Shown: positions 36,608 to 48,660, numbered from the stretch's first letter. The stretch: 64,000 nt of DNA from Ectothiorhodospira haloalkaliphila ATCC 51935 (GCF_000633935.1 NZ_KK214996.1:761880-825879); one strand, 5' to 3'. Numbers and translations are program-made. The notes: generated from the sequence alone by a model not told the origin.

Positions 36608-37759
36608 ATGTCACACACTTCGCTAAACCACATGCTCAAGCGCCTCATCGAAATCCCCTCGGTGAGCAGCGTCTCGCCGAGCCACGACATGGGGAACCGT
36701 CCGCTGATCGACGAGCTGGCCGGCTGGTGCGAGGCGGGAGGCTTTCGAGTGGAGGTCAGGCCCCTGGAAGGCGTGGCCGACAAGGCCAACCTGGTGGCCA
36801 GCCTGGGCAAAGGGCCTGGCGGGTTGGTATTGGCAGGGCACACCGATACCGTGCCCTGCGATCCTCACCTGTGGTCCCAGGATCCCTTCCAGGGGGTCTT
36901 CCGTGACGACCGCCTGTACGGCCTGGGCAGCTGCGACATGAAGAGTTTCCTGGCCCTGGCCCTGGAGGCTGCAGCTGGTTTTGACCCAAAAGATTTCCGA
37001 CACCCGCTGGTGATCCTGGCCACGGCGGACGAGGAAAGCTCCATGCGCGGGGCCCGGGCCATTGCTGAAGCCGGACAACCCCTGGGGCGCCAGGCGGTGA
37101 TCGGCGAACCCACCAACCTGCGGCCCGTGCGCATGCACAAGGGCATTCTCATGGAAGGCATCCGGGTGACGGGGCAGGCCGGGCATTCCAGCGACCCCAG
37201 CCTGGGTAACAGCGCCCTGGAAGGCATGCATCGGGTGATGGGCGAGGTCCTGGCCTGGCGGGACGAACTCCAGGCCCGGCATCGCAACCCGCAGTTCCAG
37301 GTGGCGGTACCCACCCTGAACCTGGGTCACATACACGGCGGTGATAACCCCAACCGCATCTGCGGCCAATGCGAGCTGCATATCGACCTGCGCCCCCTGC
37401 CCGGCATGGAGCCCGACGCACTGCGCCAAACCCTGACCGAGCGCGTGGACAAGGCCCTGCAGGATACGGGCCTGGATCACGAGGTCTTCCGCCTGATTCC
37501 GGGCGTTCCCCCCATGGAAACGCCCGCCGACAGTGAACTGGTGAGGGTCACCGAGGAGCTCACCGGCCATGCCGCCGAGGCGGTCGCCTTCGGCACGGAA
37601 GGCCCCTTCCTGCGCCAGATGGACATGGACGTGGTGATCCTGGGCCCCGGCGACATCCGGCAGGCGCATCAACCGGATGAATACCTGGCCCTGGACCGCA
37701 TCGAACCGATGCTGAAGATCCTGCGCGGCCTGATCCAGCGATTCTGCATCCATGCGTGA
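36608..37759 (+). CDS. argE: Acetylornithine deacetylase
   Basis: A 383-residue M20-family metallohydrolase, the same length as E. coli ArgE. It removes the acetyl group from N-acetylornithine in arginine synthesis. VLAGHTDTVPCD near residue 75 and DDRLYGLGSCDMKSFLA near 100 supply zinc ligands. ATADEESSMRGA holds the catalytic Glu pair, and GEPTNLRPVRMHKG and FGTEGPFL complete the site. The ATG at 36608 (MSHTSLNHML) has GGAG upstream and matches family starts; the frame is open for 36 codons before it. It is followed after 121 bases by argA, so the two arginine genes form a likely unit. Confidence 0.94.
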   Translation: MSHTSLNHMLKRLIEIPSVSSVSPSHDMGNRPLIDELAGWCEAGGFRVEVRPLEGVADKANLVASLGKGPGGLVLAGHTDTVPCDPHLWSQDPFQGVFRDDRLYGLGSCDMKSFLALALEAAAGFDPKDFRHPLVILATADEESSMRGARAIAEAGQPLGRQAVIGEPTNLRPVRMHKGILMEGIRVTGQAGHSSDPSLGNSALEGMHRVMGEVLAWRDELQARHRNPQFQVAVPTLNLGHIHGGDNPNRICGQCELHIDLRPLPGMEPDALRQTLTERVDKALQDTGLDHEVFRLIPGVPPMETPADSELVRVTEELTGHAAEAVAFGTEGPFLRQMDMDVVILGPGDIRQAHQPDEYLALDRIEPMLKILRGLIQRFCIHA

Positions 37760-37880
37760 CTTCCGCCGAACAGCGCGTTGACTCATCGGTTGCCCGCAGG
37801 CGGATCGCGCCGGTATTTGGCAGCGGGGCGGGCAATTGCTTATGATCGTGCCGCATACGCTCGCACCGCCTAAGGACCTG

Positions 37881-39236
37881 ATGGCCTTGAAGAAAAACCC
37901 CACATCCCCCCATGTCGCCTGGTTCAGGGACGCCGCCCCCTATATCAACGCCCACCGGGAACGCACCTTCGTCATCTGTTTTGGTGGCGAGGCAGCCCTG
38001 CAACCGGGCTTTGCCGCCCTGTTGCACGATATCGCCATCCTGCAGACCCTGGGCGTGCGACTGGTCCTGGTGCACGGGGCGCGCCCGCAGATCGAGGAAC
38101 GGCTGCGGGCGCGGGGGGCACAGATACAGTACGTGAACGGCCTGAGGCTCACCGACGATTCCGCCCTGCAGGCGGTCAAGGAGGCAGCCGGCTCGCTGCG
38201 CGCAGAGATCGAGGCGCTGTTGTCCATGGGGCTGGCCAACACCCCCATGTCCGGCGTGCGGGTGCGGGTATCATCCGGGAACTTCGTCACGGCGCGCCCG
38301 CTGGGCGTGCGTGATGGTGTGGACTATCAGCACACGGGCGAAGTCCGGCGGGTGGATACCGAGGGCATGAAACACCACCTGCAAGCCGGCGACATGGTCC
38401 TGCTGCCGCCCATGGGCTATTCCCCCACGGGCGAGATCTTCAACCTCACCGCCGAGGACGTGGCCACCGCCGCCGCCGCCGCCCTGGGGGCCGACAAGCT
38501 CATCTTCTTCAGCGACACCTCTGCTCTGCGCAACGCCAGCCGGCGTCCCATCACCCAGATGACCGCTGACCAGGCCCAGGCGCTCCTGAACGGTCGTCGT
38601 CGCCTGCCCGAGGAACTGGCCCTGCACCTGAAATGCGCCATCAGCGCCTCGCGGCAATCGGTGGAACGGGTGCACCTGGTGGATCGGAACCGGGACGGCG
38701 CATTGCTCATGGAACTCTACACCCGCGAGGGGGCAGGCACCCTGATCACCGGGGAGAACTACGAACGCCTGCGCCAGGCCACCATCGAGGATGTGGGCGG
38801 CATCCTGGAACTCATCCAGCCCCTGGAGGTGGAGGGCATCCTGGTGCGCCGCTCCCGGGAGCAACTGGAGCTGGAGATCGAGCGGTTTTACGTCATCGAG
38901 CGGGACGGCATGATCCTGGCGTGTGCCGCCCTGTACCCGTCCACGGAAGAGGCCGTGGCGGAAGTGGCCTGCGTGGCCGTGCACCCCGAACATCGGGGCG
39001 GTGGTCGCGCCGACATGCTGGTGGAACACCTGGAGGCCCAGGCCCGCCACCTGGGCATCACCCGGCTGTTCGTGCTCACCACCCGCACCGCCCACTGGTT
39101 CCGGGAGCGGGGGTTCGAGCCCGGGGAGATCCAGTCCCTGCCCATCAGCCGGCAGCAGATGTACAACATCCAGCGAAATTCAAAGATCTTCATCAAGCCA
39201 CTGCAGCCCCGACACACGCGTCGCAAGCTCGCCTGA
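37881..39236 (+). CDS. argA: N-acetylglutamate synthase
   Basis: A 451-residue enzyme with an N-terminal amino-acid-kinase-like domain (ICFGGEAALQPGFAALLHD, LVLVHGARPQIEERL), which normally senses arginine. A C-terminal GNAT acetyltransferase domain (VACVAVHPEHRGGGRADMLVE, about residues 365-395) follows. It acetylates glutamate with acetyl-CoA, the first step of arginine synthesis. Length fits classical ArgA (443). The ATG at 37881 has AAGGA four bases upstream; an ATG at 37836 also lies in frame but precedes the homologous part. It lies directly after argE. Confidence 0.94.
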   Translation: MALKKNPTSPHVAWFRDAAPYINAHRERTFVICFGGEAALQPGFAALLHDIAILQTLGVRLVLVHGARPQIEERLRARGAQIQYVNGLRLTDDSALQAVKEAAGSLRAEIEALLSMGLANTPMSGVRVRVSSGNFVTARPLGVRDGVDYQHTGEVRRVDTEGMKHHLQAGDMVLLPPMGYSPTGEIFNLTAEDVATAAAAALGADKLIFFSDTSALRNASRRPITQMTADQAQALLNGRRRLPEELALHLKCAISASRQSVERVHLVDRNRDGALLMELYTREGAGTLITGENYERLRQATIEDVGGILELIQPLEVEGILVRRSREQLELEIERFYVIERDGMILACAALYPSTEEAVAEVACVAVHPEHRGGGRADMLVEHLEAQARHLGITRLFVLTTRTAHWFRERGFEPGEIQSLPISRQQMYNIQRNSKIFIKPLQPRHTRRKLA

Positions 39237-39243
39237 GACAATC

Positions 39244-39906
39244 TCAGCGCTTGCGGGCCAGGGTGAGGCCGTCGCCGATGGGCACCAGACTCACCGTCAC
39301 GCCCGGGTCCTCGTGGGCCAGGGCGTTGAAGGCGCGAATGGACTCTGTATCGGGTTCGTGGTCGTTCGGGTCGGCCACCCGGCCACCCCACAGAGTGTTG
39401 TCCAGGCAGACCACTCCGCCCGGGCGCATCAGGCGCAGACAGCGCCGATAGTAATTCACGTAATTGGCCTTGTCGGCGTCAATGAAGCACAGGTCGAACC
39501 GACCCGCCTGACCGTCCGCCAAGAGCCCATCCAGGGTGTCCAGAGCCGGCGCCAGGCGCAGGTCAATGCGGTCGGCCAACCCTGCCTCGGCCCAGTAACG
39601 ACGGGCGATGGCCGTCCACTCCTCGCTGATGTCGCAGCAGACCAGCTGACCATCCTCCGGCATGGCCCCCGCCATCCACAGAGCGCTGTAACCGGTGAAG
39701 GTACCGATCTCCAGGATGCGCCGCGCCCCCAGCAACTCCACCAGCAGGCCCAGAAACTGGCCCTGCTCGGGCGCCACCTGCAGGTTGTGTTCGGGCATAT
39801 GGGCGGTTTCCTCCCGCAGGCACCGATACAAGGCGGGCTCCCGCAGGGAGACCGAGCGCATGTAGGCCTGCAGGCGCTCGTCCATGGGCGTGGTCAGGTT
39901 GGACAT
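39244..39906 (-). CDS. SAM-dependent O-methyltransferase (CCoAMT family)
   Basis: A 220-residue class I methyltransferase. RILEIGTFTGYSALWMAGAM near residue 62 is the SAM-binding motif. DLCFIDADKANYVNYYRR near 140 and VVCLDNTLWGGRV near 165 provide the metal-binding acidic residues of the caffeoyl-CoA/catechol methyltransferase type. The natural substrate in bacteria of this family is usually unknown. AAGGAG precedes the ATG. The gene converges with argA, with 7 bases between stops, and is transcribed alone. Confidence 0.88.
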   Translation of the reverse strand: MSNLTTPMDERLQAYMRSVSLREPALYRCLREETAHMPEHNLQVAPEQGQFLGLLVELLGARRILEIGTFTGYSALWMAGAMPEDGQLVCCDISEEWTAIARRYWAEAGLADRIDLRLAPALDTLDGLLADGQAGRFDLCFIDADKANYVNYYRRCLRLMRPGGVVCLDNTLWGGRVADPNDHEPDTESIRAFNALAHEDPGVTVSLVPIGDGLTLARKR

Positions 39907-40067
39907 CAGGTGACTCCTTGGCGTGCTGTGTCGTCGGGCCGTGACGGTTCCGTCAGAGCTTTGTCAGAGAATTCGGTTATACTTCGCCCATCCGGAGACA
40001 GGATGATGTCTTTTTATACACTTTCTGTCTGGAAAATGCCTTATCCCGGCTCACGGAGGTAGTCATC

Positions 40068-40874
40068 ATGAGCGATATGGGCGCGCACGTCTCACCACTG
40101 CGAATCCTTCAGATCACCGATCTCCACCTATGCCCGCAACCGGGAGATGTCATGGGGTCGGGCATCAACACCGATGATAGCCTCCAGCGTGTGCTCGCGC
40201 AGGTCAAGCGACAGGAGCCACACCTGGACCGGGCGCTGGTGACGGGGGATCTGGTTCACGATCCGGTGCCCGAGGCCTACCAGCGGGCGAGCAAACAGCT
40301 GAACGCCCTGCCCTGCCCGGTGCATTGCCTGCCCGGCAACCATGATGATGCCGACCTCATGGAGGATACCCTTGCAGGCAGCAACCTGCATTGCGGCAAG
40401 ATTCTGAGTCTGGATGACTGGCTTGTCGTCCTGCTCAACAGTGCGGTACCGGAAGGGAGTCACGGCAGACTGGAAGACACCGAGTTGGACCTGCTGGAGG
40501 AAAGCCTGTCCCGACACCCGGCAAGGCATGCACTGATCTGCCTGCATCATCCGGTGATCCCCGTGGGCACCCCCTGGATGGATCGCATCGGCCTGCGCAA
40601 CGCCGATGACTTCTGGGGAGTCATCGATCAGCACGACAAGGTGCGCGGCGTGCTCTTCGGTCACGCCCATCAGGCAGTGGACCAGACCCGCAACGGCGTG
40701 CGCCTGCTGTGCGCGCCTTCCACCGGTGCACAGTTTGCACCCGGGAGTCAGACCGTGCGTCTGGATGACCTGCCACCCGGTTACCGGCGTCTGGACCTGT
40801 TCCCGGATGGCCGTATCCACACCCGGGTGGAATACCTGCCCCAAGCCCCCGCATGGCGGCTGTGTGGATCCTGA
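40068..40874 (+). CDS. cpdA: 3',5'-cyclic-AMP phosphodiesterase
   Basis: A 268-residue calcineurin-like metallophosphatase. The metal-binding motifs are in order: ITDLHL (D-x-H), VTGDLVHD (GDxxD), LPGNHDD (GNHD), LICLHHP and FGHAHQ (GHxH). This arrangement and length match CpdA, which hydrolyses cAMP and so tunes Crp-dependent genes. GGAGG lies well placed before the ATG. The 161-base upstream gap is AT-rich with a TATACT segment at 39978-39983. A -35 partner is not clear. A REP element follows the gene. Confidence 0.88.
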   Translation: MSDMGAHVSPLRILQITDLHLCPQPGDVMGSGINTDDSLQRVLAQVKRQEPHLDRALVTGDLVHDPVPEAYQRASKQLNALPCPVHCLPGNHDDADLMEDTLAGSNLHCGKILSLDDWLVVLLNSAVPEGSHGRLEDTELDLLEESLSRHPARHALICLHHPVIPVGTPWMDRIGLRNADDFWGVIDQHDKVRGVLFGHAHQAVDQTRNGVRLLCAPSTGAQFAPGSQTVRLDDLPPGYRRLDLFPDGRIHTRVEYLPQAPAWRLCGS

Positions 40875-40912
40875 GGCAGACCCAGGCATCCACTCCTTCG
40901 GCAACGCCGCCA

Positions 40913-40940
40913 TTCGCGGCCAAGGGCCGCTCCCACGGGG
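40913..40940. repeat. REP-like palindrome after cpdA
   Basis: TTCGCGGCCAAGGGCCGCTC followed by CCACGGGG. GCGGCC and GGCCGC pair around a short loop. The same core occurs at 53889, and reversed inside coding sequence at 58838, 60585 and 60927. Confidence 0.8.
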
Positions 40941-41027
40941 GCATGACCATTCCAGGTACCACTGATTCGTGTACCCGCTTCCCTGTGGCAGCGGGCCGGT
41001 CTGCGAACGGGAGGCACCCACTGCGAC

Positions 41028-43190
41028 TCATTCGATGCCATTGCTGGTACGCGGCACGGGTCGGCTGGCATTGATCATCAGCACCAGGGAGCGCCCCTGC
41101 AGCGGGTAGACCTCGTGGCTGTGGAACTTGCGATGGTCCGGACGGGGTCCGCGGGGGTAGACCGTATCCAGGAGCACATCCCAACGGGTACGCTCCGGTT
41201 GGGCGGGCAGCCGAAAGGAGATGGCCTCGTGATTCGAATTCATCAACAGCAGCATGTCGGTGTCCCGCACCCGGCGGCCGCGCTCGTCATACTCCTCGAA
41301 CAGGTCACCAGCGATGAACATGCCCAGGCTGCGGGCGAAACCCTGCTGCCAGTCCTCGTCGTCCATTTCCTCGCCATCGGGTCGGATCCAGGCCAGATCC
41401 TTCACGCCAGCCCCCATGATGGGGCGCCCCTGAAAGAAATGCCGCCGCTTCAGCGCGGGGTGCTCGCGTCGCAGGGTGATCAGGTATTGCACGAAGGGCA
41501 ACAGGTCACGGCCATATTCGTCCAGGGCCCAGTCCATCCAGGAAATCTCGTTGTCCTGGCAATAAGCGTTGTTGTTGCCTTGCTGACTGCGACCGCGCTC
41601 ATCCCCGGCCAACAGCATGGGGATGCCCTGGGAGAGGAACAGGGTGGACAGGAAATTGCGCTTCTGCCGCGCCCGAAGGTCCATGATGTGCTTGTTGCGG
41701 GTGGCCCCTTCCTCGCCACAGTTCCAGGAAAGGTTGTGGCTCTCGCCGTCCCGGCCTTCCTCACCATTGGCCTCGTTGTGCTTTTCGTTGAAGCTCACCA
41801 GGTCATCCAGGGTGAAGCCATCGTGACAGGTCACGAAGTTGATGCTGGCATAGGGCCTGCGACCGCTGGATTCGTACAGATCCGATGAACCGGTGAGACG
41901 ATAGGCCATATCGCCGATCAGCCCGTCCTCGCCTTTCCAATAGGCCCGCACCGTATCCCGGTACCGTCCGTTCCATTCGGTCCAGCCCACCGGGAAGTTG
42001 CCCACCTGATAGCCCCCCTCGCCCAGATCCCAGGGTTCGGCGATCAGTTTCACCTGGGACAACACCGGATCCTGATGGATGATGTCGAAGAAGGCCCCCA
42101 GGCGATCCACTTCGTGCAGCTCACGCGCCAGCGCCGAGGCCAGGTCGAAACGGAAGCCGTCCACGTGCATCTCCTGCACCCAATAGCGCAGAGAGTCCAT
42201 GATCAACTGCAGCACCCGGGGGTGCTGCATGTTCAGGGTGTTGCCGCAGCCGGTGTAATCCATGTAATAACGCTGATCATCGTGCACCAGCCGGTAATAG
42301 GCCCGGTTATCGATACCGCGAAACGACAGGGTGGGCCCCAGGTGACTGCCCTCGGCCGTGTGGTTGTACACCACGTCCAGGATGACCTCGATCCCCGCCG
42401 AATGCAGCGTCTTCACCATGGTCTTGAACTCGTTCACATGCCCCGATGCGCTGTAACGCATGTCCGGCGCGAAGAAGGACATGGAATTGTAGCCCCAGTA
42501 ATTGCGCAGCCCCTTCTCCACCAGGTGCCTGTCATCCAGAAAGGCATGCACCGGCATCAACTCCACCGCCGTCACGCCCAGGCGCTGCAGATAGGAGACC
42601 ACCGGCGCCGTGGCCAACCCGGCGTAGGTACCGCGCAGCTCCGGGTGCACCCTGGGATGCTGGGCGGTGAATCCCTTCACATGCAGCTCGTAGATGACCG
42701 TCTCGTGCCAGGGGGTCTTCGGCGGCTTGTCATCCCCCCAGGTGAAGGCCGTGTCAATCACCTGCCCCTTGGGCATGCCGGGGGCTGAATCCCGCTTGTC
42801 CATGACCAGATCCGCCTCTTCGGCGCCGATGTGGTAACCAAACAGCGCATCGTTCCATTTCACCTGACCATGCAGGGCCTTGGCGTAGGGGTCGATGAGC
42901 AGCTTGTTGGGATTGAACCGATGCCCGGCGGCCGGATCGTGAGGCCCATGCACCCGGTAGCCATAGAGCAGCCCCGGGCGCGCCTCCGGCAGGTAACAAT
43001 GAAAGACCTGATCGGTATGCCAGCGCATCTCGATGCGCTCCAGTTCCCGCCGGCCACTTTCGCTGAACAGGCACAGCTCCACCCGCTCGGCATGCTCGGA
43101 AAACAGCGCGAAATTCACCCCTTCACCATCCCAGGTGGAACCCAGGGGATAGGGACTGCCGGGCCAGATGGCCCAGTTCGGTTGGCTCAT
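41028..43190 (-). CDS. glgX: Glycogen debranching enzyme
   Basis: A 720-residue GH13 enzyme with an N-terminal CBM48-like domain ([23 protein letters not shown], start at residue 9 shown in part). The catalytic barrel contains [10 protein letters not shown], the nucleophile Asp in DGFRFDLAS near residue 370, the acid Glu in IAEPWD, and [13 protein letters not shown]. It cleaves alpha-1,6 branches of glycogen or limit dextrin in the cytoplasm. Length and motifs fit GlgX/isoamylase. GAAGG precedes the ATG. No other glycogen genes lie nearby, and the gene is transcribed alone between cpdA and the divergent amgK. Confidence 0.93.
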   Translation of the reverse strand: MSQPNWAIWPGSPYPLGSTWDGEGVNFALFSEHAERVELCLFSESGRRELERIEMRWHTDQVFHCYLPEARPGLLYGYRVHGPHDPAAGHRFNPNKLLIDPYAKALHGQVKWNDALFGYHIGAEEADLVMDKRDSAPGMPKGQVIDTAFTWGDDKPPKTPWHETVIYELHVKGFTAQHPRVHPELRGTYAGLATAPVVSYLQRLGVTAVELMPVHAFLDDRHLVEKGLRNYWGYNSMSFFAPDMRYSASGHVNEFKTMVKTLHSAGIEVILDVVYNHTAEGSHLGPTLSFRGIDNRAYYRLVHDDQRYYMDYTGCGNTLNMQHPRVLQLIMDSLRYWVQEMHVDGFRFDLASALARELHEVDRLGAFFDIIHQDPVLSQVKLIAEPWDLGEGGYQVGNFPVGWTEWNGRYRDTVRAYWKGEDGLIGDMAYRLTGSSDLYESSGRRPYASINFVTCHDGFTLDDLVSFNEKHNEANGEEGRDGESHNLSWNCGEEGATRNKHIMDLRARQKRNFLSTLFLSQGIPMLLAGDERGRSQQGNNNAYCQDNEISWMDWALDEYGRDLLPFVQYLITLRREHPALKRRHFFQGRPIMGAGVKDLAWIRPDGEEMDDEDWQQGFARSLGMFIAGDLFEEYDERGRRVRDTDMLLLMNSNHEAISFRLPAQPERTRWDVLLDTVYPRGPRPDHRKFHSHEVYPLQGRSLVLMINASRPVPRTSNGIE

Positions 43191-43370
43191 GCGGATAACC
43201 TTCTGCGCCTGTGGGCGCCCATGGAAAACACGCGGCCGCTACGACCACTCGTACTATGATCACCCGACCATCACCCTGTCGGTCAATGGCCACCGGGGCA
43301 TTGGCTGAGGCTGCGGGCGTGTAATAATGACACGGCGCAAGAAACACCGCTCCGGAGAGCCTCGCCCCCC

Positions 43371-45118
<1,748 letters not shown>

Positions 45119-45212
45119 TCCCACCGCCCGGCTTGGGACAAAACCCAATCCCCGCTAGACTTACCCCAAGGATTCAAGGCCAAACCGACCTTCTCGACAG
45201 GTACCCAACACC

Positions 45213-45737
45213 ATGCAACTGCCCAAACCACCCGTCCTGCTCCCCCTCGGCGTCGCCCTGCGACTGCTGCCCGACGCCGTTCATACACGCCTCTTCTCGG
45301 CCCTGGTCAATCACCTGCTCAAGGGACAACCGGCCGCGGAAGAGCTGGGCCCACTGGAAGGCAAGCGCATCTGCCTATCGGTCACGGATCACCATGGGGG
45401 CGTCTGCTTTCTGGTGAAGGAAGGCGGCGTCACCCCCTGGGACTGCAAGGCCGACGACGACTGGGACGTGCGCATCCGCGGCCGCCTCGAAGACTTCTGG
45501 CGCCTGGCTGCCCGCGCCGAGGACCCGGACACCCTGTTCTTCAGCCGCCGCCTGGACCTGGAAGGCGAGACCGAGGCCGGCCTGTACCTGAAAAACCTTC
45601 TGGACACCGCCGAGCCCGACTGGGAAAGCCACATCCACGCGGTGCTGGGAGAACGCGCCGGGTCCAAGGCCGTCAGCATGCTCAATCAGCTGGGCCTGGG
45701 CAAGCTGCTGCCGGGGGGGCTGCACCCTACCCAGTAG
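45213..45737 (+). CDS. ubiT: Anaerobic ubiquinone biosynthesis accessory factor UbiT
   Basis: A 174-residue SCP2-domain protein, the same length as E. coli YhbT/UbiT. DWDVRIRGRLEDFWRLA and TLFFSRRLDLEGETEAGLYL (about residues 90-130) are the lipid-binding core signatures of the family. It is thought to bind ubiquinone intermediates for oxygen-independent hydroxylation with UbiU and UbiV, which are not in this window. The hydrophobic N-terminus (LLPLGVALRLLP) may touch the membrane. It lies 94 bases after murU on the same strand, but no functional link is obvious. Confidence 0.82.
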   Translation: MQLPKPPVLLPLGVALRLLPDAVHTRLFSALVNHLLKGQPAAEELGPLEGKRICLSVTDHHGGVCFLVKEGGVTPWDCKADDDWDVRIRGRLEDFWRLAARAEDPDTLFFSRRLDLEGETEAGLYLKNLLDTAEPDWESHIHAVLGERAGSKAVSMLNQLGLGKLLPGGLHPTQ

Positions 45738-45757
45738 ACATACTCCCCGCATCAGAG

Positions 45758-45798
45758 GCCCCTCTCCCGCCTGCGGGTGAGGGGTTGCGGTGAGGGCC
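45758..45798. repeat. Palindromic repeat between ubiT and convergent rimO
   Basis: CCCCTCTCCCGCCTGCGG then GTGAGGGGTTGCGGTGAGGG: the same family as 15653 and 48763. It can fold into a GC-rich hairpin and probably terminates transcription from both sides. Confidence 0.7.
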
Positions 45799-45865
45799 GT
45801 CGTCAGCACCATACCCACCGCCCCCCTCTTCCCCAGTTCTTCACCCCCAAGGCGAGAAGAGAGAT

Positions 45866-47173
45866 TCAGGTGCGCCTGCCAAACAAGTCGTGCTCGGAGG
45901 CCGCTTCCACCTCCACCTCCGCAAACTCACCCACAGCCAGCCCCGCACCGTCCTCCACGAACACCAGACCATCCACCTCCGGCGCGTCTGCCGCCGAACG
46001 CGCAATCGCCGTCCCCTCGGCATCGATCTCATCCACCAGCACAGTCAACGTCTGCCCCACGCGACGGCCCAGGCGGGCCTGACTGATCTCCGCCTGCACT
46101 TCCATGAAACGCGCCAGACGCTCCTCCTTCACCGCTTCGGGCACCGCGTCGGGCAAGGCATTGGCCGGCGCGCCCTCCACTGCCGAATAGGTAAAGCAAC
46201 CCACCCGATCCAGCTGCGCTTCCTGAATGAAATCCAGCAACTGCTGAAAATCCGACTCCGTCTCCCCGGGGAAGCCGACGATGAAGGTGCTGCGCAGGGT
46301 CAGATCCGGACAGATCTCGCGCCAGCGATGAATCCGCTCCAGCACCCGCTCCGTGGCCGCTGGCCGGCGCATGGCCTTGAGCACCCGTGTGCTGCCATGC
46401 TGCAGGGGCACATCCAGATAGGGCAGGACGCGACCCTCGGCCATCAGCGGGATCAGATCATCCACGTGGGGATAGGGATACACATAGTGCAGGCGTACCC
46501 ACACGCCCAGGCTGCCCAGGGCCTCGGCCAGGTTCTGCACATGGGTACGCAGCGGCCTGCCACCCCAGAAACCCGTGCGGTATTTCACATCCACCCCGTA
46601 AGCACTGGTGTCCTGGGAGATGACCAACAACTCGCGCACCCCGGCCTCCACCAAGCGCTCTGCCTCGGCCATCACCTCGCCCACCGGGCGACTCACCAGA
46701 TCGCCCCGAAAATGCGGGATCACACAGAAACTGCAGCGATGGTTGCAGCCTTCGGAGATCTTCAGGTAGGCGTAGTGGCGCGGGGTCAGACGCACGCCCT
46801 GCGGCGGCACCAGGCTCTGATAGGGGTCGTGCGGGGCTGGCAGATGCGCGTGCACCGCGCCCATCACCGCCTCGAAGGCATGGGGACCGGAGACCGCCAG
46901 CACCCCCGGGTGCGCAGCCCGCACCTTATCCGCATCCGCACCCAGACACCCGGTGACGATCACCCGCCCGTTCTCCGCCATGGCCTCGCCAATGGCCTCC
47001 AGAGACTCGGTGACCGCCGCATCGATGAATCCGCAGGTGTTCACCACCACCAGGTCGGCGTCCTGATAAGTGCCGGTGATGCCATAGCCCTCCGCCCGCA
47101 ATCGGGTGAGGATATGCTCGGAGTCCGACAACGCCTTGGGGCAGCCCAGGCTGACGAAACCCACCTGGGGCAT
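45866..47173 (-). CDS. rimO: Ribosomal protein S12 methylthiotransferase RimO
   Basis: A 435-residue radical-SAM enzyme that adds a methylthio group to an Asp of ribosomal protein S12. The N-terminal UPF0004 domain has [18 protein letters not shown] and VTGCLG with three cluster cysteines. [20 protein letters not shown] (residues about 135-155) is the CxxxCxxC radical-SAM site. The C-terminal TRAM domain is present ([19 protein letters not shown]). Length fits E. coli RimO (441). The ATG at 47173 has an excellent AGGAGGTG directly upstream; the frame remains open for 21 more codons. Confidence 0.95.
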   Translation of the reverse strand: MPQVGFVSLGCPKALSDSEHILTRLRAEGYGITGTYQDADLVVVNTCGFIDAAVTESLEAIGEAMAENGRVIVTGCLGADADKVRAAHPGVLAVSGPHAFEAVMGAVHAHLPAPHDPYQSLVPPQGVRLTPRHYAYLKISEGCNHRCSFCVIPHFRGDLVSRPVGEVMAEAERLVEAGVRELLVISQDTSAYGVDVKYRTGFWGGRPLRTHVQNLAEALGSLGVWVRLHYVYPYPHVDDLIPLMAEGRVLPYLDVPLQHGSTRVLKAMRRPAATERVLERIHRWREICPDLTLRSTFIVGFPGETESDFQQLLDFIQEAQLDRVGCFTYSAVEGAPANALPDAVPEAVKEERLARFMEVQAEISQARLGRRVGQTLTVLVDEIDAEGTAIARSAADAPEVDGLVFVEDGAGLAVGEFAEVEVEAASEHDLFGRRT

Positions 47174-47638
47174 CACCTCCTGCGGGCCGCTCACGATGCC
47201 CGCCCGGTACGGATGTCCGCCAGAAGGGGCGGGCATTTATGCACACCGGGGATCAAGGGCGTCGCAGTGCATACACGCTTATCTCCCAGACCGCAACAGG
47301 TCGTGTTGAACAAATTTAACTCCAATAAAAACAGACGGTTGAAAACATGTACAAAAAATGACCGATTTGACTCGAGCCGTGTCGGCACGCGCCCTGGAGG
47401 CACTTTACCCCAATTCATCCACATAGTTATCCACAGGTTTTGTGGAAAACAGGAGAAAATGAAGTGCCGGGGAGGATTTAGCTGCAAAGACTCAAGTCAC
47501 GTTTGGAAAAAAGCGGGTAAACCGAGCGACCGATCTTCCGGGCTCATCGCCTGGCCCGGGCCGGGCCTTGCCACCCGAAGCGGGGTCCAGTATATTACTC
47601 GTCTTTTTTCAGCGCTACAGGCTTTCGAGGGTGCTTGC
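47174..47638. other. AT-rich intergenic region with a DnaA-box cluster
   Basis: 465 bases without a gene between divergent rimO and rpmE. About 47306-47372 is strikingly AT-rich for this genome. Next to it are three DnaA-box-like 9-mers within 35 bases: TCATCCACA (47415-47423), the perfect TTATCCACA (47427-47435), and TGTGGAAAA, the reverse of TTTTCCACA (47441-47449). Such a combination could be an origin-like or DnaA-titration site, or a DnaA-regulated promoter. The rpmE promoter lies at the right end. Confidence 0.5.
47568..47596 (+). promoter_or_regulatory. Sigma-70 promoter of rpmE
   Basis: TTGCCA at 47568-47573 and TATATT at 47591-47596 with the ideal 17-base spacer. The predicted start of transcription lies about 35 bases before the rpmE ATG at 47639. 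Confidence 0.65.
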
Positions 47639-47842
47639 ATGAAGCCGGAAATCCATCCTGATTACCATGAAGTGAACGTGACCTGCAGTTGCGGGAATGC
47701 GTTCCAGACCCGCTCGACTCACAAAGGCGACGCCCTGAACGTGGAAGTCTGCTCTGCATGCCATCCGTTCTACACCGGCAAGCAGAAGATTCTCGACACG
47801 GCCGGGCAGGTGGACAAGTTCCGTCGCCGCTACGGTATGTAA
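47639..47842 (+). CDS. rpmE: 50S ribosomal protein L31, zinc-binding form
   Basis: A 67-residue ribosomal protein. [20 protein letters not shown] and [13 protein letters not shown] identify bL31. Cys16, Cys18, Cys38 and Cys41 give the zinc-binding (C+) form, not the zinc-free paralogue made in zinc starvation. It sits on the large subunit near the central protuberance. The ATG is preceded by GAGGG. The stop overlaps a possible ATG of the secreted nuclease gene, so the two may be co-transcribed. Confidence 0.95.
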   Translation: MKPEIHPDYHEVNVTCSCGNAFQTRSTHKGDALNVEVCSACHPFYTGKQKILDTAGQVDKFRRRYGM

Positions 47843-47859
47843 TGCCGGGGGCATGCCCC

Positions 47860-48660
47860 ATGGCAAGAAGGTTCGAATGGGGCACAAGGGCGCCGTGGAT
47901 CGGCGCCCTTGTTGCGTTATGCCTGGGCACTGCCCAGGCGGCCGACCTGCCCGACAGTTGTGGCGGACCGCAGGGTCGCACCAGCCAGGGTCAGGTGGAC
48001 CACGTCTATGACGGCGACACCGTACGCCTGACCAATGGCACGCGGGTGCGCCTCATCGGCCTGGACACGCCCGAGATCTTCTGGCGTGAACAGACCGCCG
48101 AGCCTTACGGCCACGAGGCCCGGGATGCTCTCGTGGAGTTACTGAGGGAGCACGACAACCAGGTGCTCCTGGTGCACGATGCGGAACGCAAGGACCGTTA
48201 TCAACGCACCCTGGCCCACCTGTTCACACCTGACGGCCAGCCCATCACCGCCCTGATGCTGCGCCAGGGCCTGGCCACGGCCCTGACCATCCCCCCCAAC
48301 GACTGGCATGTGGAGTGCTACCGGGACACCGAGGCACTCGCCCGTGGCGAGGCCCTGAGGATCTGGTCGCTGGAGCACCTGGAAGCCTTCGAGGCAGAGG
48401 AACTGCCCCGTGATGCCGAGGGCTTCCGGATCGTCACAGGAGAAGTGGTGCGCATAGGGCTGAGCCAGCGCGCCCACTGGATCAATCTTGAGGGCAATGT
48501 CGCCTTTCGCATCGACCGGGAAGACATGCAGTACTTCCCCGACCTGGATATCGACGCCCTGCGTGGCGAACAGGTGGAGGGTCGCGGCTTCGTCTACACC
48601 CACCGAGGCCAACCCCGAATCCGCATCCGGCACCCAGCGGATCTGCGCATCCTGGACTGA
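47860..48660 (+). CDS. Secreted thermonuclease-family nuclease
   Basis: A 266-residue staphylococcal-nuclease-like protein. A signal peptide (APWIGALVALCLGTAQA-A) is visible. The SNase core follows: VYDGDTVRLTNGTRVRLIGLDTPE with the catalytic Asp and Arg (GDTVRL and RLIGLDTPE), then KDRYQRTLAHLF with the second Arg. It should cleave DNA or RNA in the periplasm or outside. After about residue 170 a C-terminal extension (TGEVVRIGLSQRAHWINLEG) resembles an OB-like domain. Start ATG 47860 is preferred; ATG 47842 overlaps the rpmE stop. Confidence 0.82.
   Translation: MARRFEWGTRAPWIGALVALCLGTAQAADLPDSCGGPQGRTSQGQVDHVYDGDTVRLTNGTRVRLIGLDTPEIFWREQTAEPYGHEARDALVELLREHDNQVLLVHDAERKDRYQRTLAHLFTPDGQPITALMLRQGLATALTIPPNDWHVECYRDTEALARGEALRIWSLEHLEAFEAEELPRDAEGFRIVTGEVVRIGLSQRAHWINLEGNVAFRIDREDMQYFPDLDIDALRGEQVEGRGFVYTHRGQPRIRIRHPADLRILD

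Noticed and set aside
39955-39985. Sigma-70 promoter of cpdA
   Set aside because: TATACT is present, but TTGTCA lies only 11 bases upstream and no alternative -35 box at 16-18 bases was found.
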